Below the pieces are notes generated by a model. That model was not told the origin of the DNA. It saw only the letters and a program-made list of their open reading frames with translations, and ran no database searches. Shown piece after piece: positions 26,461 to 34,781 of a stretch of DNA of 64,000 nucleotides (the first letter of the stretch is position 1; every line of letters starts with the position of its first letter). The translations under genes and the position numbers were made by a program. The stretch covers positions 62,001 to 126,000 of the forward strand of contig NZ_JANINP010000004.1 of the NCBI RefSeq assembly GCF_024508665.1, written 5' to 3'. Origin of the DNA: Sphingomonas sp. (GTDB taxonomy: Bacteria > Pseudomonadota > Alphaproteobacteria > Sphingomonadales > Sphingomonadaceae).

Positions 26461-26775
26461 GATATCCTCCGTGGCGATTGAGCCCTTCGTTTATCGTGGC
26501 TGGCCGCCGCGCCGGCCATCGGGATTTGTACGAAGGCGTCGCCCGGCATGTGTCGCGGCCGATCCAGACAGCACGCTAGAATTGGCCGCTCCAGCCTAAG
26601 GATAGTTACGCATGTTTCGCTGGTGATCCCGCCGTCATGGTGACTGGGCAGCGTTGCGCGACCGTGGTTTGTGGTCGGCGATCCGCGCGAGGCAACCTGG
26701 CGCGCTCATCGCCCATCGAGGTCGGGTCCGTGCAACCCTGCCCCCCCCCTTGTGTGACACAAAGGAAATCAGGCG
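26461..26775. other. Intergenic region before the second BON gene
   Basis: I see no gene in these 315 bases. They hold the promoter of the proline-rich gene (leftward) and of the BON gene (rightward). Visible elements are a run of nine C at 26741-26749 directly followed by the palindrome TTGTGT-G-ACACAA at 26750-26762, just before the BON ribosome site AAAGGA. Confidence 0.45.
26750..26762. promoter_or_regulatory. Palindrome TTGTGT-G-ACACAA adjoining a C9 tract
   Basis: The perfect 13-bp palindrome lies 13 bp before the BON start and merges into the ribosome-binding site (AAAGGA). It is preceded by nine consecutive C residues. It could be an operator covering the ribosome site or a short leader hairpin. 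Confidence 0.3.
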
Positions 26776-27429
26776 ATGAAAAAGTCAGATGGTCAATTGC
26801 AGGACGATGTGATGGCGGAACTCGCGTGGGAACCCAGCGTGGACCACGCCGATATCGGCGTATCGGTGGTCGACGGCGTCGTTACGCTGAACGGCTTCGT
26901 CAAGAGCTATCCCGAAAAGCTTGCCGCCGAACGCGCCGCCAAGCGCGTTGCCGGCGTCAGGGCGATCGCCGAGGAGATCAAGGTCCGGCTACCTTCCGAG
27001 CCGAAGTCGGCGGACCATGAGATCGCCAAGCGCATCCTCGACATGTTCTCCTGGAACGTGCTGATCCCCGAAGACGGGATCAAGGTGAAGGTCGAACATG
27101 GCTGGGTCACGCTGACCGGTAAGGTCGAGTGGCACTATCAGTCGAACGAGGCGCGCAAGGCGGCGGGGCGCGTTACCGGCGTGATCGGAGTCAACAACCT
27201 CATCGAGGTCAAGCAATTGCCGGTCGCCGCCGACGTCAAGGACCGGATCATGGCCGCGTTCAAGCGCCAGGCAGATCTCGATGCCGCGTCGGTCACCGTC
27301 ACCACGGTTGGCGGCAAGGTCAAGCTGGGCGGTAAGGTCAAGGCGTGGAACGAGCGCAGCATTGCCGAACGCGCCGCCTGGGCCGCGCCGGGGGTGACGG
27401 CGGTCGAAGATCATATCGTCGTCGCATGA
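26776..27429 (+). CDS. BON-domain protein with three BON repeats (second of two)
   Basis: The 217-residue protein has three BON domains (about residues 5-72, 80-147 and 150-217). Repeated motifs are VSVVDGVVTLNGFVKSYPEK, VKVEHGWVTLTGKVEWHYQS and VTTVGGKVKLGGKVKAWNER, each ended by a GV(R/I/T)xAVxxxI strand. It is more canonical than the paralogue at 23128. The family is associated with envelope or osmotic stress; no signal peptide is seen, so location is uncertain. AAAGGA precedes the ATG, and a terminator hairpin follows the stop. Confidence 0.92.
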   Translation: MKKSDGQLQDDVMAELAWEPSVDHADIGVSVVDGVVTLNGFVKSYPEKLAAERAAKRVAGVRAIAEEIKVRLPSEPKSADHEIAKRILDMFSWNVLIPEDGIKVKVEHGWVTLTGKVEWHYQSNEARKAAGRVTGVIGVNNLIEVKQLPVAADVKDRIMAAFKRQADLDAASVTVTTVGGKVKLGGKVKAWNERSIAERAAWAAPGVTAVEDHIVVA

Positions 27430-27438
27430 CACCGGAGC

Positions 27439-27465
27439 AAGCGGGTCCGGGTTCCGGGCCCGCTT
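27439..27465 (+). terminator. Hairpin terminator after the BON gene
   Basis: A 12-bp stem (AAGCGGGTCCGG against CCGGGCCCGCTT, one wobble pair) with a 3-base loop begins 10 bp after the BON stop codon. The trailing T run is short (two further bases after the stem), so termination may be partial. Confidence 0.6.
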
Positions 27466-27665
27466 TCCCGGCTACATGCTGCATATGAAGAAGGGCTGCT
27501 GTTTGCCTTGCCGGCCCGCATCTTTCCTGGACGAGCGCGCTGGCGATGCTCGGCGCCACGTGGCGTAGGCGAACTCCACGGATGGTTCATGGGGCGATGA
27601 TTTGCGCGCGTTCGTGGTCGCGTTCACAGACCGTCACTGCCGACCAAGCGGGTGCCATGTCGAAC

Positions 27666-27683
27666 GGGATTGCCTACAATCCC
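27666..27683. promoter_or_regulatory. Perfect inverted repeat GGGATTG-CCTA-CAATCCC
   Basis: Two perfect 7-base arms surround a 4-base spacer, 80 bp before the P-type ATPase start. The position fits an operator. The arms differ from those before the alcohol dehydrogenase and stress protein, so a different regulator may act here. Confidence 0.4.
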
Positions 27684-27763
27684 CTGCCGGCTGACTCGAT
27701 CCTGGCAGTGTTCGTCGGCATCCGCGCCAGCGTAGCTGCATCGCCGTCACGGGAGCAAAAATA

Positions 27764-30367
27764 GTGTCGGGCGAAATGCTTAACAGACAAATGCGCCCCA
27801 ACAAGGGAGCGGCCGTCGGCCTGACCGGTGCCGAAGCAACGGCGCGGCTCGCTCGCGATGGTCCCAACGAACTTCCCCGCCGCAACCAACGCGCGGCGTG
27901 GCGCATTGCGCTGCAGGTCGTGCGCGAGCCGATGTTGGCGATGCTGTTGGCGGCCGGTGGCATCTATCTCCTCCTCGGCGACAGAAGCGAGGCGATCATC
28001 CTGATCGTCTTCGCCGGGTTCTCCGTGGCAGTCGCGATCGTCCAGGAAGTGCGGACGGAAAAGGCATTGGCCGCGCTCGGCGAATTGGCGGCGCCGCGCG
28101 CCATGGTGATACGCGACGGCCAGCCGATACGGATTGCCGGCAGGGAAGTGGTCAGGGACGATCTTCTCATCATCGAACAGGGTGACCGCGTCGCTGCCGA
28201 CGCCGTGCTGATCGAAGCCGACAATGTCGAATGCGACGAGTCCCTGCTGACGGGTGAATCGGTGCCCGTGCACAAATATGTTCTCGACTCCGATGCGGGG
28301 CCGACGGGCGCCGAAGCCGACCGGGAAGTGCGCGGCGGATCGATCGTCACCGCGGGCCGCGGGCTTGCGCTGGTCACCGCGACCGGGAGCGCCAGCCAGA
28401 TCGGCCGTATCGGCCAGCTGCTCGCGACCGTTGAGAGCCAGGCACCCCGGCTTCAGCTCGAAACTGCGCGAATCGTCCGCCTGTGCGCGATCGGCGGCCT
28501 CGGCACCGCGGTGTTGGTCGCTTTGCTCTACGGATTTCTGCGCGGGGGATGGATGAATGCCCTGCTCACCGGGATAGCGACGGCGATGTCGCTGCTGCCG
28601 GAAGAATTTCCGGTAGTGCTCACCGTATTCCTGGCGATGGGGGCATGGCGGATAGCGCGGGTGGGCGTGCTAACGCGCCGCACGGCCGCGATAGATACGC
28701 TGGGTGCGGCGACCGTTCTGTGCACCGACAAGACGGGAACGTTGACGCAAAATCGCATGGCGGTGGCGGCCTATTGGATGCCGGCGGGCGACGTCACGAT
28801 GGTTGGAGATGCGCCAGGGGACGCCCATGCGGCGTTGCTAAATGCTGCCGCGCTCGCCAGCGCGCCGATCCCGATCGATCCGATGGAGGTGGCCTTTCAC
28901 CAGGCAGCCGGAGAAATGGGAAGAGCTGTTGCTCCCGAATGGAACCTCGTCCACTCCAACGGCTTGCGCTCCGACCTCCTGGCCATGTCCAACGTCTGGC
29001 AGCCGGCTGACGGAGAATCATTGATGGCCGCGGCCAAGGGCGCGCCCGAGGCTATCGCCCGGTTGTGCCGCCTCGACCCCGCCGCTCGCAAGGAACTCGA
29101 CGCGGCCGCAATGGCGATGGCGTCGCGGGGTATGCGCGTGCTCGGCGTGGCGTCGGCGGCCGTGGCGCCGAACCGGGCGACCAGCGAGCATCTCGAGCAC
29201 GGCTTCACGCTTTCCGGTCTGATCGGCCTGTCCGATCCGGTCCGGCCGGGAGTGGTGGAGGCGGTCGCGCAGTGCCGCGCCGCGGGCATCCGCGTGGTGA
29301 TGATCACCGGCGATTATGCCAGCACGGCGGAAGCGATCGCCGCCGAGATCGGGCTGGGCGAGGGCGAGACGATGACCGGGGACCTGGTCGCCGCGCTCTC
29401 CGATGAGCAACTGGAGGACCGCGTTCGGACAGTGAGCATTTTTGCCCGGACGCTGCCCGAGCAGAAGTTGCGTATCGTGACCGCACTGAAGGCCGCGGGA
29501 GACGTTGTGGCAATGACGGGCGACGGCGTGAACGACGCGCCCGCCCTGAAGGCTGCCGATATCGGCGTCGCCATGGGCCGGCGTGGCACCGACGTGGCGC
29601 GAGAGGCGGCATCTTTGGTCCTAGTCGATGACGATTTCGGCGCGATCGTCCTCGCGATCCGGCTTGGCCGCCGCATCTATGACAATATCCGCAAAGCGGT
29701 CGGTTTCATCTTCGCGGTTCATGTGCCCATTGCCGGCCTCGCGCTTCTGCCTCCGCTGTCCGGTCTGCCGATCCTGCTCGGGCCGATCCAGGTCGCGTTG
29801 CTCGAGATGATCATCGATCCGGTCTGCGCGCTCGTGTTCGAGGCTGAGCGCGACGAACGGCTCATCATGGACAGGCCGCCACGCGCGCCCGGCGAGCGCC
29901 TGTTCGCCGCCCCGGTGGTGGTGCGTGCCGTCATCGAAGGAGGACTGGCCTTTGGCCTTCTGGCGGGGGTCGTGGCTCTCGGAATCGCATTGCAGATGCC
30001 CGAAGCGAAACTTCGTACGCTGGTCTTCTTTTCGCTGGTTGCCGCCGTCCTGGCGCTGGTGCTGGCGCACCGTTCCTACAGCATGTCGCTCGGCCACGCG
30101 CTTTTCCGCCACAATATCACGTTCCGCTATGTACTTGCGGCCATCGTCGCCGGTAGTGGGTTAGTCCTGGAAGTGGCATCGATCGCGCACGCGCTGGGCT
30201 TCGCGACGCTGGGTTGGTCCGACCTCGCGATAATCGGGGCCGGCGGAGCGACGCTGTTATTGGCGTTCGAACTGGTCAAGAGGATCGGGGGTAGTCCCGG
30301 AAACGATCCCGCGGTCCCTTCTTCAGGGACGCGTCTGCCGGCGCCCCCGGGCGGCTCCGACGACTGA
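27764..30367 (+). CDS. Cation-transporting P-type ATPase (P2/P3-like)
   Basis: The 867-residue ATP-driven ion pump has all core motifs. The actuator TGES appears in LLTGESVPVH, and the phosphorylation site Asp322 is in CTDKTGTLTQNRMA. The hinge motif MTGDGVNDAPALKAADIGVA lies near residue 585. About ten membrane helices are expected. The helix-4 motif reads LLPEEFPVVLT rather than PEGLP of calcium pumps, so the transported ion is uncertain. The N-terminus has the cation-ATPase motif LTGAEATARLARDGPNELP. The GTG at 27764 follows GGGAGC; ATG codons at 27776 and 27791 are alternatives. The 3' end overlaps the convergent Bax-inhibitor gene by 45 bp. Confidence 0.93.
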   Translation: MSGEMLNRQMRPNKGAAVGLTGAEATARLARDGPNELPRRNQRAAWRIALQVVREPMLAMLLAAGGIYLLLGDRSEAIILIVFAGFSVAVAIVQEVRTEKALAALGELAAPRAMVIRDGQPIRIAGREVVRDDLLIIEQGDRVAADAVLIEADNVECDESLLTGESVPVHKYVLDSDAGPTGAEADREVRGGSIVTAGRGLALVTATGSASQIGRIGQLLATVESQAPRLQLETARIVRLCAIGGLGTAVLVALLYGFLRGGWMNALLTGIATAMSLLPEEFPVVLTVFLAMGAWRIARVGVLTRRTAAIDTLGAATVLCTDKTGTLTQNRMAVAAYWMPAGDVTMVGDAPGDAHAALLNAAALASAPIPIDPMEVAFHQAAGEMGRAVAPEWNLVHSNGLRSDLLAMSNVWQPADGESLMAAAKGAPEAIARLCRLDPAARKELDAAAMAMASRGMRVLGVASAAVAPNRATSEHLEHGFTLSGLIGLSDPVRPGVVEAVAQCRAAGIRVVMITGDYASTAEAIAAEIGLGEGETMTGDLVAALSDEQLEDRVRTVSIFARTLPEQKLRIVTALKAAGDVVAMTGDGVNDAPALKAADIGVAMGRRGTDVAREAASLVLVDDDFGAIVLAIRLGRRIYDNIRKAVGFIFAVHVPIAGLALLPPLSGLPILLGPIQVALLEMIIDPVCALVFEAERDERLIMDRPPRAPGERLFAAPVVVRAVIEGGLAFGLLAGVVALGIALQMPEAKLRTLVFFSLVAAVLALVLAHRSYSMSLGHALFRHNITFRYVLAAIVAGSGLVLEVASIAHALGFATLGWSDLAIIGAGGATLLLAFELVKRIGGSPGNDPAVPSSGTRLPAPPGGSDD

Positions 30368-31036
30368 AAACGGCAGGTTGATGAGATCGAAATAAAGCGT
30401 CAGCGCGCCGGTGATCGCGCTCGTGGCGGGAGGCCCCTCGCTCTGCGTGAATAGCGTCCTGACGCGATCCGTATCGGCTGCCGCAAGGGCGGCGAACACC
30501 AGGACGCCTGTTATGGCTAAGATGAGGTCGAAAACCCCCGACCGCAGGAACAGGTTGGCAAGTATCGCCGCGCTCAGTCCTGCTATGGATGCCAGCACGA
30601 ATTTAGCCGTCGCCGACAGATCGCAACGCGCGCGCCATCCGATCAGCGCGAGGCAGAGATAGCTGAATGCGCAGGTGAGGAAAGCGATGTCGACACTGGA
30701 AATAGCGGTAAGAAAGGCGAGGGCCACGGCTACCGCCATACCGGTCGCAGCGGAGAAGGTCAGGAAGAGCATCCAGGCGATGACGGCACCCAGACCCGCG
30801 AGACGACGATCAAAGAAAAGGACGATCGCCGGCGGCAATGCCATGGCGGCCCAGCCGAGGACAGTCGGTGCGGTTTGGCGGAAAAACGATCCGTACAGGC
30901 TCGCGCTGGAATAGAGCAGGGCCGCCGAAAAACCCGAGACGATGAGGCCGCTCGCTATAATGGCGTACACCAGCGCCGCGTAGCGCGCGATCGGTGTCGT
31001 GTCGGCGCGAATCCGAAAGGGGTCGATTGTGGCCAT
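30323..31036 (-). CDS. Bax inhibitor-1/YccA family membrane protein
   Basis: The 237-residue protein has about seven membrane helices, as in the Bax-inhibitor-1 family (YccA/YbhL in E. coli). Recognisable segments are TPIARYAALVYAIIASGLIV, LFLTFSAATGMAVAVAL, FVLASIAGLSAAILANLFL and the acidic C-terminal part ALTLYFDLINLPFSVVGAA. E. coli YccA modulates the FtsH protease; other members leak protons or calcium. The gene is convergent with the upstream P-type ATPase and their ends overlap. A GGTACC-type purine-poor leader precedes the ATG, with AGGAGG at 31047-31052 as ribosome site. Confidence 0.88.
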   Translation of the reverse strand: MATIDPFRIRADTTPIARYAALVYAIIASGLIVSGFSAALLYSSASLYGSFFRQTAPTVLGWAAMALPPAIVLFFDRRLAGLGAVIAWMLFLTFSAATGMAVAVALAFLTAISSVDIAFLTCAFSYLCLALIGWRARCDLSATAKFVLASIAGLSAAILANLFLRSGVFDLILAITGVLVFAALAAADTDRVRTLFTQSEGPPATSAITGALTLYFDLINLPFSVVGAARGRRQTRP

Positions 31037-31135
31037 GGGCCGGTACCTCCTGACGTCGTTTCTGCGCCGGGCGGCGGCGTCGCGCGATCCGTAATCCCTC
31101 GAATAGGGGGCGGGCGAGGGTGGGCCGGGACAAGC

Positions 31136-32401
31136 TTATCCTGTCACTAGTTCCGCTGCCCGTTTGGCCATCGCTGCCGCGGGAATCGCCGTCGGGCCGT
31201 CGACCCGCGCCAACGTGCGCTGAACCATGCGATGCCAGGTCAGCGCGCGCCCATGGGCATAGGCCCGCGCCGCTATCCGCGCGCGCAGATCGTCGTCGGC
31301 GAGTAACGTGCCCACCGCATCCGCCATTTGCTCGACCTCGTCGAATCCCACGAGCGGGCCGCGCCCATCCGCCAGCAATTCGGTCGCATGGATATAGGGC
31401 GTCGAGACGATCGGCTTGCCCAGCGCCGAGGCGTAGGAAAGCGTACCCGAGGTAATCTGTTGCACGTTGCGATAAGGTGTCACGTAGACGTCGGCGGTCG
31501 CCAGACGATCGAGCAAGTCCGCCTCATCGAGGAAACATTCTTCCCAAAGCACATTTCGATCGACCCCGAGCTCGTGCGCCATGGACTTGAGCATATCGCG
31601 GTACCGCTCGCCTTCGTGGGCGACTAGATGCGGGTGCGTCGCGCCGATGATGCGATATACCGCGCCGGGACTTCGGGCGAGGATCGCGGGCATGGCCTGG
31701 ATCATCGCCTCGATTCCCTTGCCGGGCGACAAAAGGCCGAACGTCATGATCGTCTTGCGATCGGGGATTCCGAAGCGTCGCCGCGCGACGCTGGGCATCA
31801 CGAACTCGCGGTCGGGGACGCCATGCTCGATGACCGCGACCCTGCCGGCGGGGACGCCATAGACGCGCTCGAGCAGCGACCGCGCATGGTCGGCCATGAC
31901 GACCAGCAGCGACGCACGCGATGCCAGTCGTTCCAGCACCCAGCGTTGATCGGGGTCCGGCGTTTCCAGCACCGTGTGGAGCGTGACGACGACCGGTGCC
32001 GCGACGGCATCGAGCAGATCGAGCAGATAGGCGCCGGCAGGTCCGCCGTAGATGCCATATTCGTGCTGCACCCACACCAGATCGACGGCGCTTGCGTTGA
32101 TCCGCCGGGCCGCAAGGCGATAGGCTTCGCGCTCCTCCTGATCGACCGCCATCGTAACGGCGGGCGGAAAGTCGTATTGCCGGCCGGGATCGACGATCGC
32201 GTAGACGTCGATACGAGGCGCAGGCCGCAATGCCGCCAGCGCGCCATGGACATGGGTGGTGAAGGTCGCCAGGCCGCAGAGGCGCGGCAGGAAATTACCG
32301 ATCAGCGCGATACGGCGAGGGGAGGGTTGGGGCTTTGCGGGCGTCCATGTGTCGGTCGCGCCGGCGGCTGGTGCGTCGATACGTTCCTCAAACATCGCCA
32401 A
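31136..32401 (-). CDS. Glycosyltransferase family 4
   Basis: The 421-residue product is a two-Rossmann GT-B enzyme. The N-terminal domain reads IALIGNFLPRLCGLATFTTH and VWVQHEYGIYGGPAGAYLL. The C-terminal donor domain starts near TIMTFGLLSPGKGIEAMIQA and carries the acidic/proline pattern VYVTPYRNVQQITSGTLSYA used by retaining GT4 enzymes for the nucleotide sugar. The group often sits with GH130 genes, and here a GH130 gene lies 6 kb away, so both could act on the same mannoside-like glycan. It is preceded, on the same strand, by the kinase fusion gene 69 bp upstream. Confidence 0.92.
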   Translation of the reverse strand: MAMFEERIDAPAAGATDTWTPAKPQPSPRRIALIGNFLPRLCGLATFTTHVHGALAALRPAPRIDVYAIVDPGRQYDFPPAVTMAVDQEEREAYRLAARRINASAVDLVWVQHEYGIYGGPAGAYLLDLLDAVAAPVVVTLHTVLETPDPDQRWVLERLASRASLLVVMADHARSLLERVYGVPAGRVAVIEHGVPDREFVMPSVARRRFGIPDRKTIMTFGLLSPGKGIEAMIQAMPAILARSPGAVYRIIGATHPHLVAHEGERYRDMLKSMAHELGVDRNVLWEECFLDEADLLDRLATADVYVTPYRNVQQITSGTLSYASALGKPIVSTPYIHATELLADGRGPLVGFDEVEQMADAVGTLLADDDLRARIAARAYAHGRALTWHRMVQRTLARVDGPTAIPAAAMAKRAAELVTG

Positions 32402-32470
32402 TCATCTCCCAGCATCCGCTATGGGCTAGGCTGCGATCGTTCCGCGCGCGATACGGGAATATACGATGCG

Positions 32471-34081
32471 CTATGCACCCGCTGTTGCCGCGCCGGGTAC
32501 CTCGTCCAACGCCTGTTTGACAGCCGCGCGCACTGTCGCGGACAAAACGGGGAGCGGGACGTCGGCATCGATCGGGTGCCAGCCCACCGGTTCCGGTATG
32601 TGTCGGGCAGACTGAAGTTTCACGACACCGCTGTTTGCGTCTGACGCGTCGGCCGATCGCCGTTCGACGCGCTCCAATCGCCGACGCTCGCTCGCTTCCA
32701 GCCAGCAGCCGACGAACGGCACATGGGCATGCACGGCTACCCGGCCGATCTGCAGCCGTTCCTCGTCGCCGCCAAACACCGCGTCCGCGACCACGAAGCG
32801 ACCGTAGGAGAGGTGGTAGCGGGCATAATCGTCGAGCAGGTCGTAGACGACCCGATTAGCAAATGGGGAATAGAACGCCGGCGACAGTCGCTCCTCAGGA
32901 GGCACGCCAGCCAGGCGCTTGCGCAGCACGTCGCTGCGCAAGATGCGGGCGCCCGGAGCATTCCCGAAATGCCCGCCGACCGCCCGCGCGACGGTGGATT
33001 TCCCCGTGCCCGAGAGGCCGCCGATGACGATCAGCGCGGCGTCGCCCGGCCGCATCATCGCTTCGGCGAGCTCGAAATAGCGCTTGGCCTCTGCGGAATC
33101 CTCCGGGCTCGCCGTTCGTTCCGCCGTCGTCGCCATCACATGCGCCCGCACGGTCGCGCGCAACGAGATGAACAGCGCAAGCAGCCGGACTCCGTCCTCG
33201 TCGCCCGAGATATCGATGTAGCGGTTGAACACGATATTGGCTTCGCACCGCAGATTTCGGTGCCAGAGATCCATCAGCAGAAACGCCAGGTCGTACAACG
33301 TGTCGATCGTAGCCAGACCCTCGTCGAACTCGAGGCAGTCGAACAGTACAGGGTCGCCATCGATCAACGCCACGTTGGCGAGATGGAGATCACCGTGACA
33401 ATGCCGGACCCAGCCCCTGCGTCCCCTTCTGTCGAGGATGCCGGCGTGGCGGGTGCAGGCATCGTGCTGGGCGGCGAGGAGATCGGCGATACGGCGTTCG
33501 CCGAACACGGCCCCGAATCCGGCCAGACTGTCCGCGTTGCCGTCGATTACGCACGCAATATCCATCGCCCCGCTCTGCCGCACGATCGGTTCTGCCTGAC
33601 GGTGGAACGCGTGGATGCGGTCGGCCAGGCGGATCAGCAATTCGCTGTCCAGCTCGCCGCGCTCGGCAATTTCGCTGAGCAGCGCGTTATCGGGGAACCG
33701 GCGCATCTCCAGGATCCAGTCGACGGGCTCTCCCGCCCCGTCGATGGCAAAGCCGATGTCCGTTCTCGCGATCGGGTGGACCGCCAGATACATGTCAGGC
33801 GCCGTGCGCCGGTTGAGCCGCAGTTCTGCCTCGAGCGCCGCCCGACGACATTCGGAGGTCGAAAAGTCGAGATAGGGGAAACGAACCGCGCGCTTGAGCT
33901 TCCAGGCTCTGTCGCCCGCCAGAAACACGCTCGCCGCGTGTGTGTCGATGCGCCGGCAACTTCCGCCGGTCGATAGCGTACGCTCCAGGAAGTCGATGAG
34001 GGCGCTCTGCGCTTGCAACCCGTCGGCGGACGGTACGTCGTCGTCGAACGTGAAATCGTCATTGCCAGCACAGAGGATCAT
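32471..34081 (-). CDS. Two-domain protein: aminoglycoside-phosphotransferase-like kinase plus P-loop kinase
   Basis: The 536-residue protein joins two kinase folds. The N-terminal half has the APH-like catalytic loop HCHGDLHLAN (about residues 227-236) followed by LFDCLEFDEGL, with the magnesium-binding aspartate. The C-terminal half starts with the Walker A motif GGLSGTGKSTVAR (about residue 353) and resembles gluconate/shikimate-type small-molecule kinases. This fused arrangement is widespread in proteobacteria and its substrate is not known. The ATG at 34081 follows AAAGG at 6 bp and decides the start over an ATG 45 codons upstream. The next gene on the strand is the GT4 enzyme. The palindrome at 34145 lies 64 bp upstream. 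Confidence 0.9.
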   Translation of the reverse strand: MILCAGNDDFTFDDDVPSADGLQAQSALIDFLERTLSTGGSCRRIDTHAASVFLAGDRAWKLKRAVRFPYLDFSTSECRRAALEAELRLNRRTAPDMYLAVHPIARTDIGFAIDGAGEPVDWILEMRRFPDNALLSEIAERGELDSELLIRLADRIHAFHRQAEPIVRQSGAMDIACVIDGNADSLAGFGAVFGERRIADLLAAQHDACTRHAGILDRRGRRGWVRHCHGDLHLANVALIDGDPVLFDCLEFDEGLATIDTLYDLAFLLMDLWHRNLRCEANIVFNRYIDISGDEDGVRLLALFISLRATVRAHVMATTAERTASPEDSAEAKRYFELAEAMMRPGDAALIVIGGLSGTGKSTVARAVGGHFGNAPGARILRSDVLRKRLAGVPPEERLSPAFYSPFANRVVYDLLDDYARYHLSYGRFVVADAVFGGDEERLQIGRVAVHAHVPFVGCWLEASERRRLERVERRSADASDANSGVVKLQSARHIPEPVGWHPIDADVPLPVLSATVRAAVKQALDEVPGAATAGA

Positions 34082-34144
34082 CGATCGCCTTTCGTCGTCG
34101 CGACTCGGCGGGCTAAGGATCGCTGTCTCGGCGCGCGCGCGCAC

Positions 34145-34160
34145 TAAGCAATGATGCTTA
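34145..34160. promoter_or_regulatory. Perfect inverted repeat TAAGCA-ATGA-TGCTTA
   Basis: This 16-bp perfect palindrome with a 4-base spacer lies 64 bp before the start of the kinase fusion gene. It is a candidate operator in the divergent region between that gene and the small receiver-like gene. The TAAG...CTTA arms recur, with shorter spacing, at 34269-34282. Confidence 0.4.
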
Positions 34161-34268
34161 ATCGCGCTTGCGCCTCCGTCGTCGCACCGCGGCAACGCAG
34201 AATATAGATATTTCACACCCTTGCTGCCTCGTCGCGGCCACCGGCCCTATCTCGGCAGGGTCGGCCGG

Positions 34269-34282
34269 GTAAGGGAACTTAC
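34269..34282. promoter_or_regulatory. Perfect inverted repeat GTAAG-GGAA-CTTAC
   Basis: A 14-bp perfect palindrome lies 67 bp before the small receiver-like gene at 34349, on the other side of the same divergent region as the palindrome at 34145. The shared TAAG/CTTA arms suggest one regulator controls both directions, perhaps the nearby FixJ-type protein; this is an inference. Confidence 0.4.
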
Positions 34283-34348
34283 GAAGTGTCCGCGACCGGC
34301 AAGTCGGCGAGGTTCCCACCATCCACTCTGAACATGGAAGGTAGGGCA

Positions 34349-34690
34349 ATGCATGCATTAGCGATCGGTCACGCGGGTCCGGATGCCGCCGCTGCCGTAA
34401 ACGGTCTCTGGAACGCGGGATATCACTCGATCATGCGTGTCGAGGAGTCCAACGACGCCGGTGCGGCTATCGCGTCTTTTCACCCGGAGCTCGTCTTCGT
34501 TCTGCCGGACGTCGCCCAGTCGCACTCGATGGCCACATTGCGGGCCATCGCGAAGGAAGCCGATGCGCCGGTTATCGTCGCGCGCGCCGGCACGGAGCGG
34601 GCGCTCGAATGCCTCGGTCCGTCGGCGGCGATCGACGGAGCCGATCGCTCGTCGTCTCGCCCAACCATCCACTTTCCGCTCGCGGCCTGA
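34349..34690 (+). CDS. Small protein with degenerate receiver-like fold (113 aa)
   Basis: GGAAGG precedes the ATG at 34349. The product looks like a shortened response-regulator receiver: MHALAIGHAGPDAAAAVNGL, then the strand HPELVFVLPDV where a phospho-acceptor Asp would be expected (Leu instead), then DAPVIVARAGTERALECLG. The last 25 residues are Ser/Arg-rich and unlike a receiver, and no conserved Lys is visible. It therefore probably cannot be phosphorylated in the usual way. It stands before a true single-domain receiver and a FixL/FixJ pair, so a regulatory role is plausible but unproven. Confidence 0.65.
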   Translation: MHALAIGHAGPDAAAAVNGLWNAGYHSIMRVEESNDAGAAIASFHPELVFVLPDVAQSHSMATLRAIAKEADAPVIVARAGTERALECLGPSAAIDGADRSSSRPTIHFPLAA

Positions 34691-34781
34691 TCGGATTTTT
34701 AGCGTAATGCGTATCAATGCGGATAGCGGTAGTACCGAAGCGGCCTTATCGGTCCGCCATGACCATGACGACGTTCATAGC

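Larger units (their letters stand above)
27430..27763. other. Intergenic region before the P-type ATPase
   Basis: These 334 bases hold the terminator of the BON gene at the left and the 18-bp palindrome at 27666-27683 near the right. No gene is supported; short frames here lack any coding signature. Confidence 0.45.

Noticed and set aside
32723..33976. Open frame of 417 codons on the plus strand
   Set aside because: It lies entirely opposite the kinase fusion gene, whose two domains are clearly coding; the antisense product has no recognisable motif.
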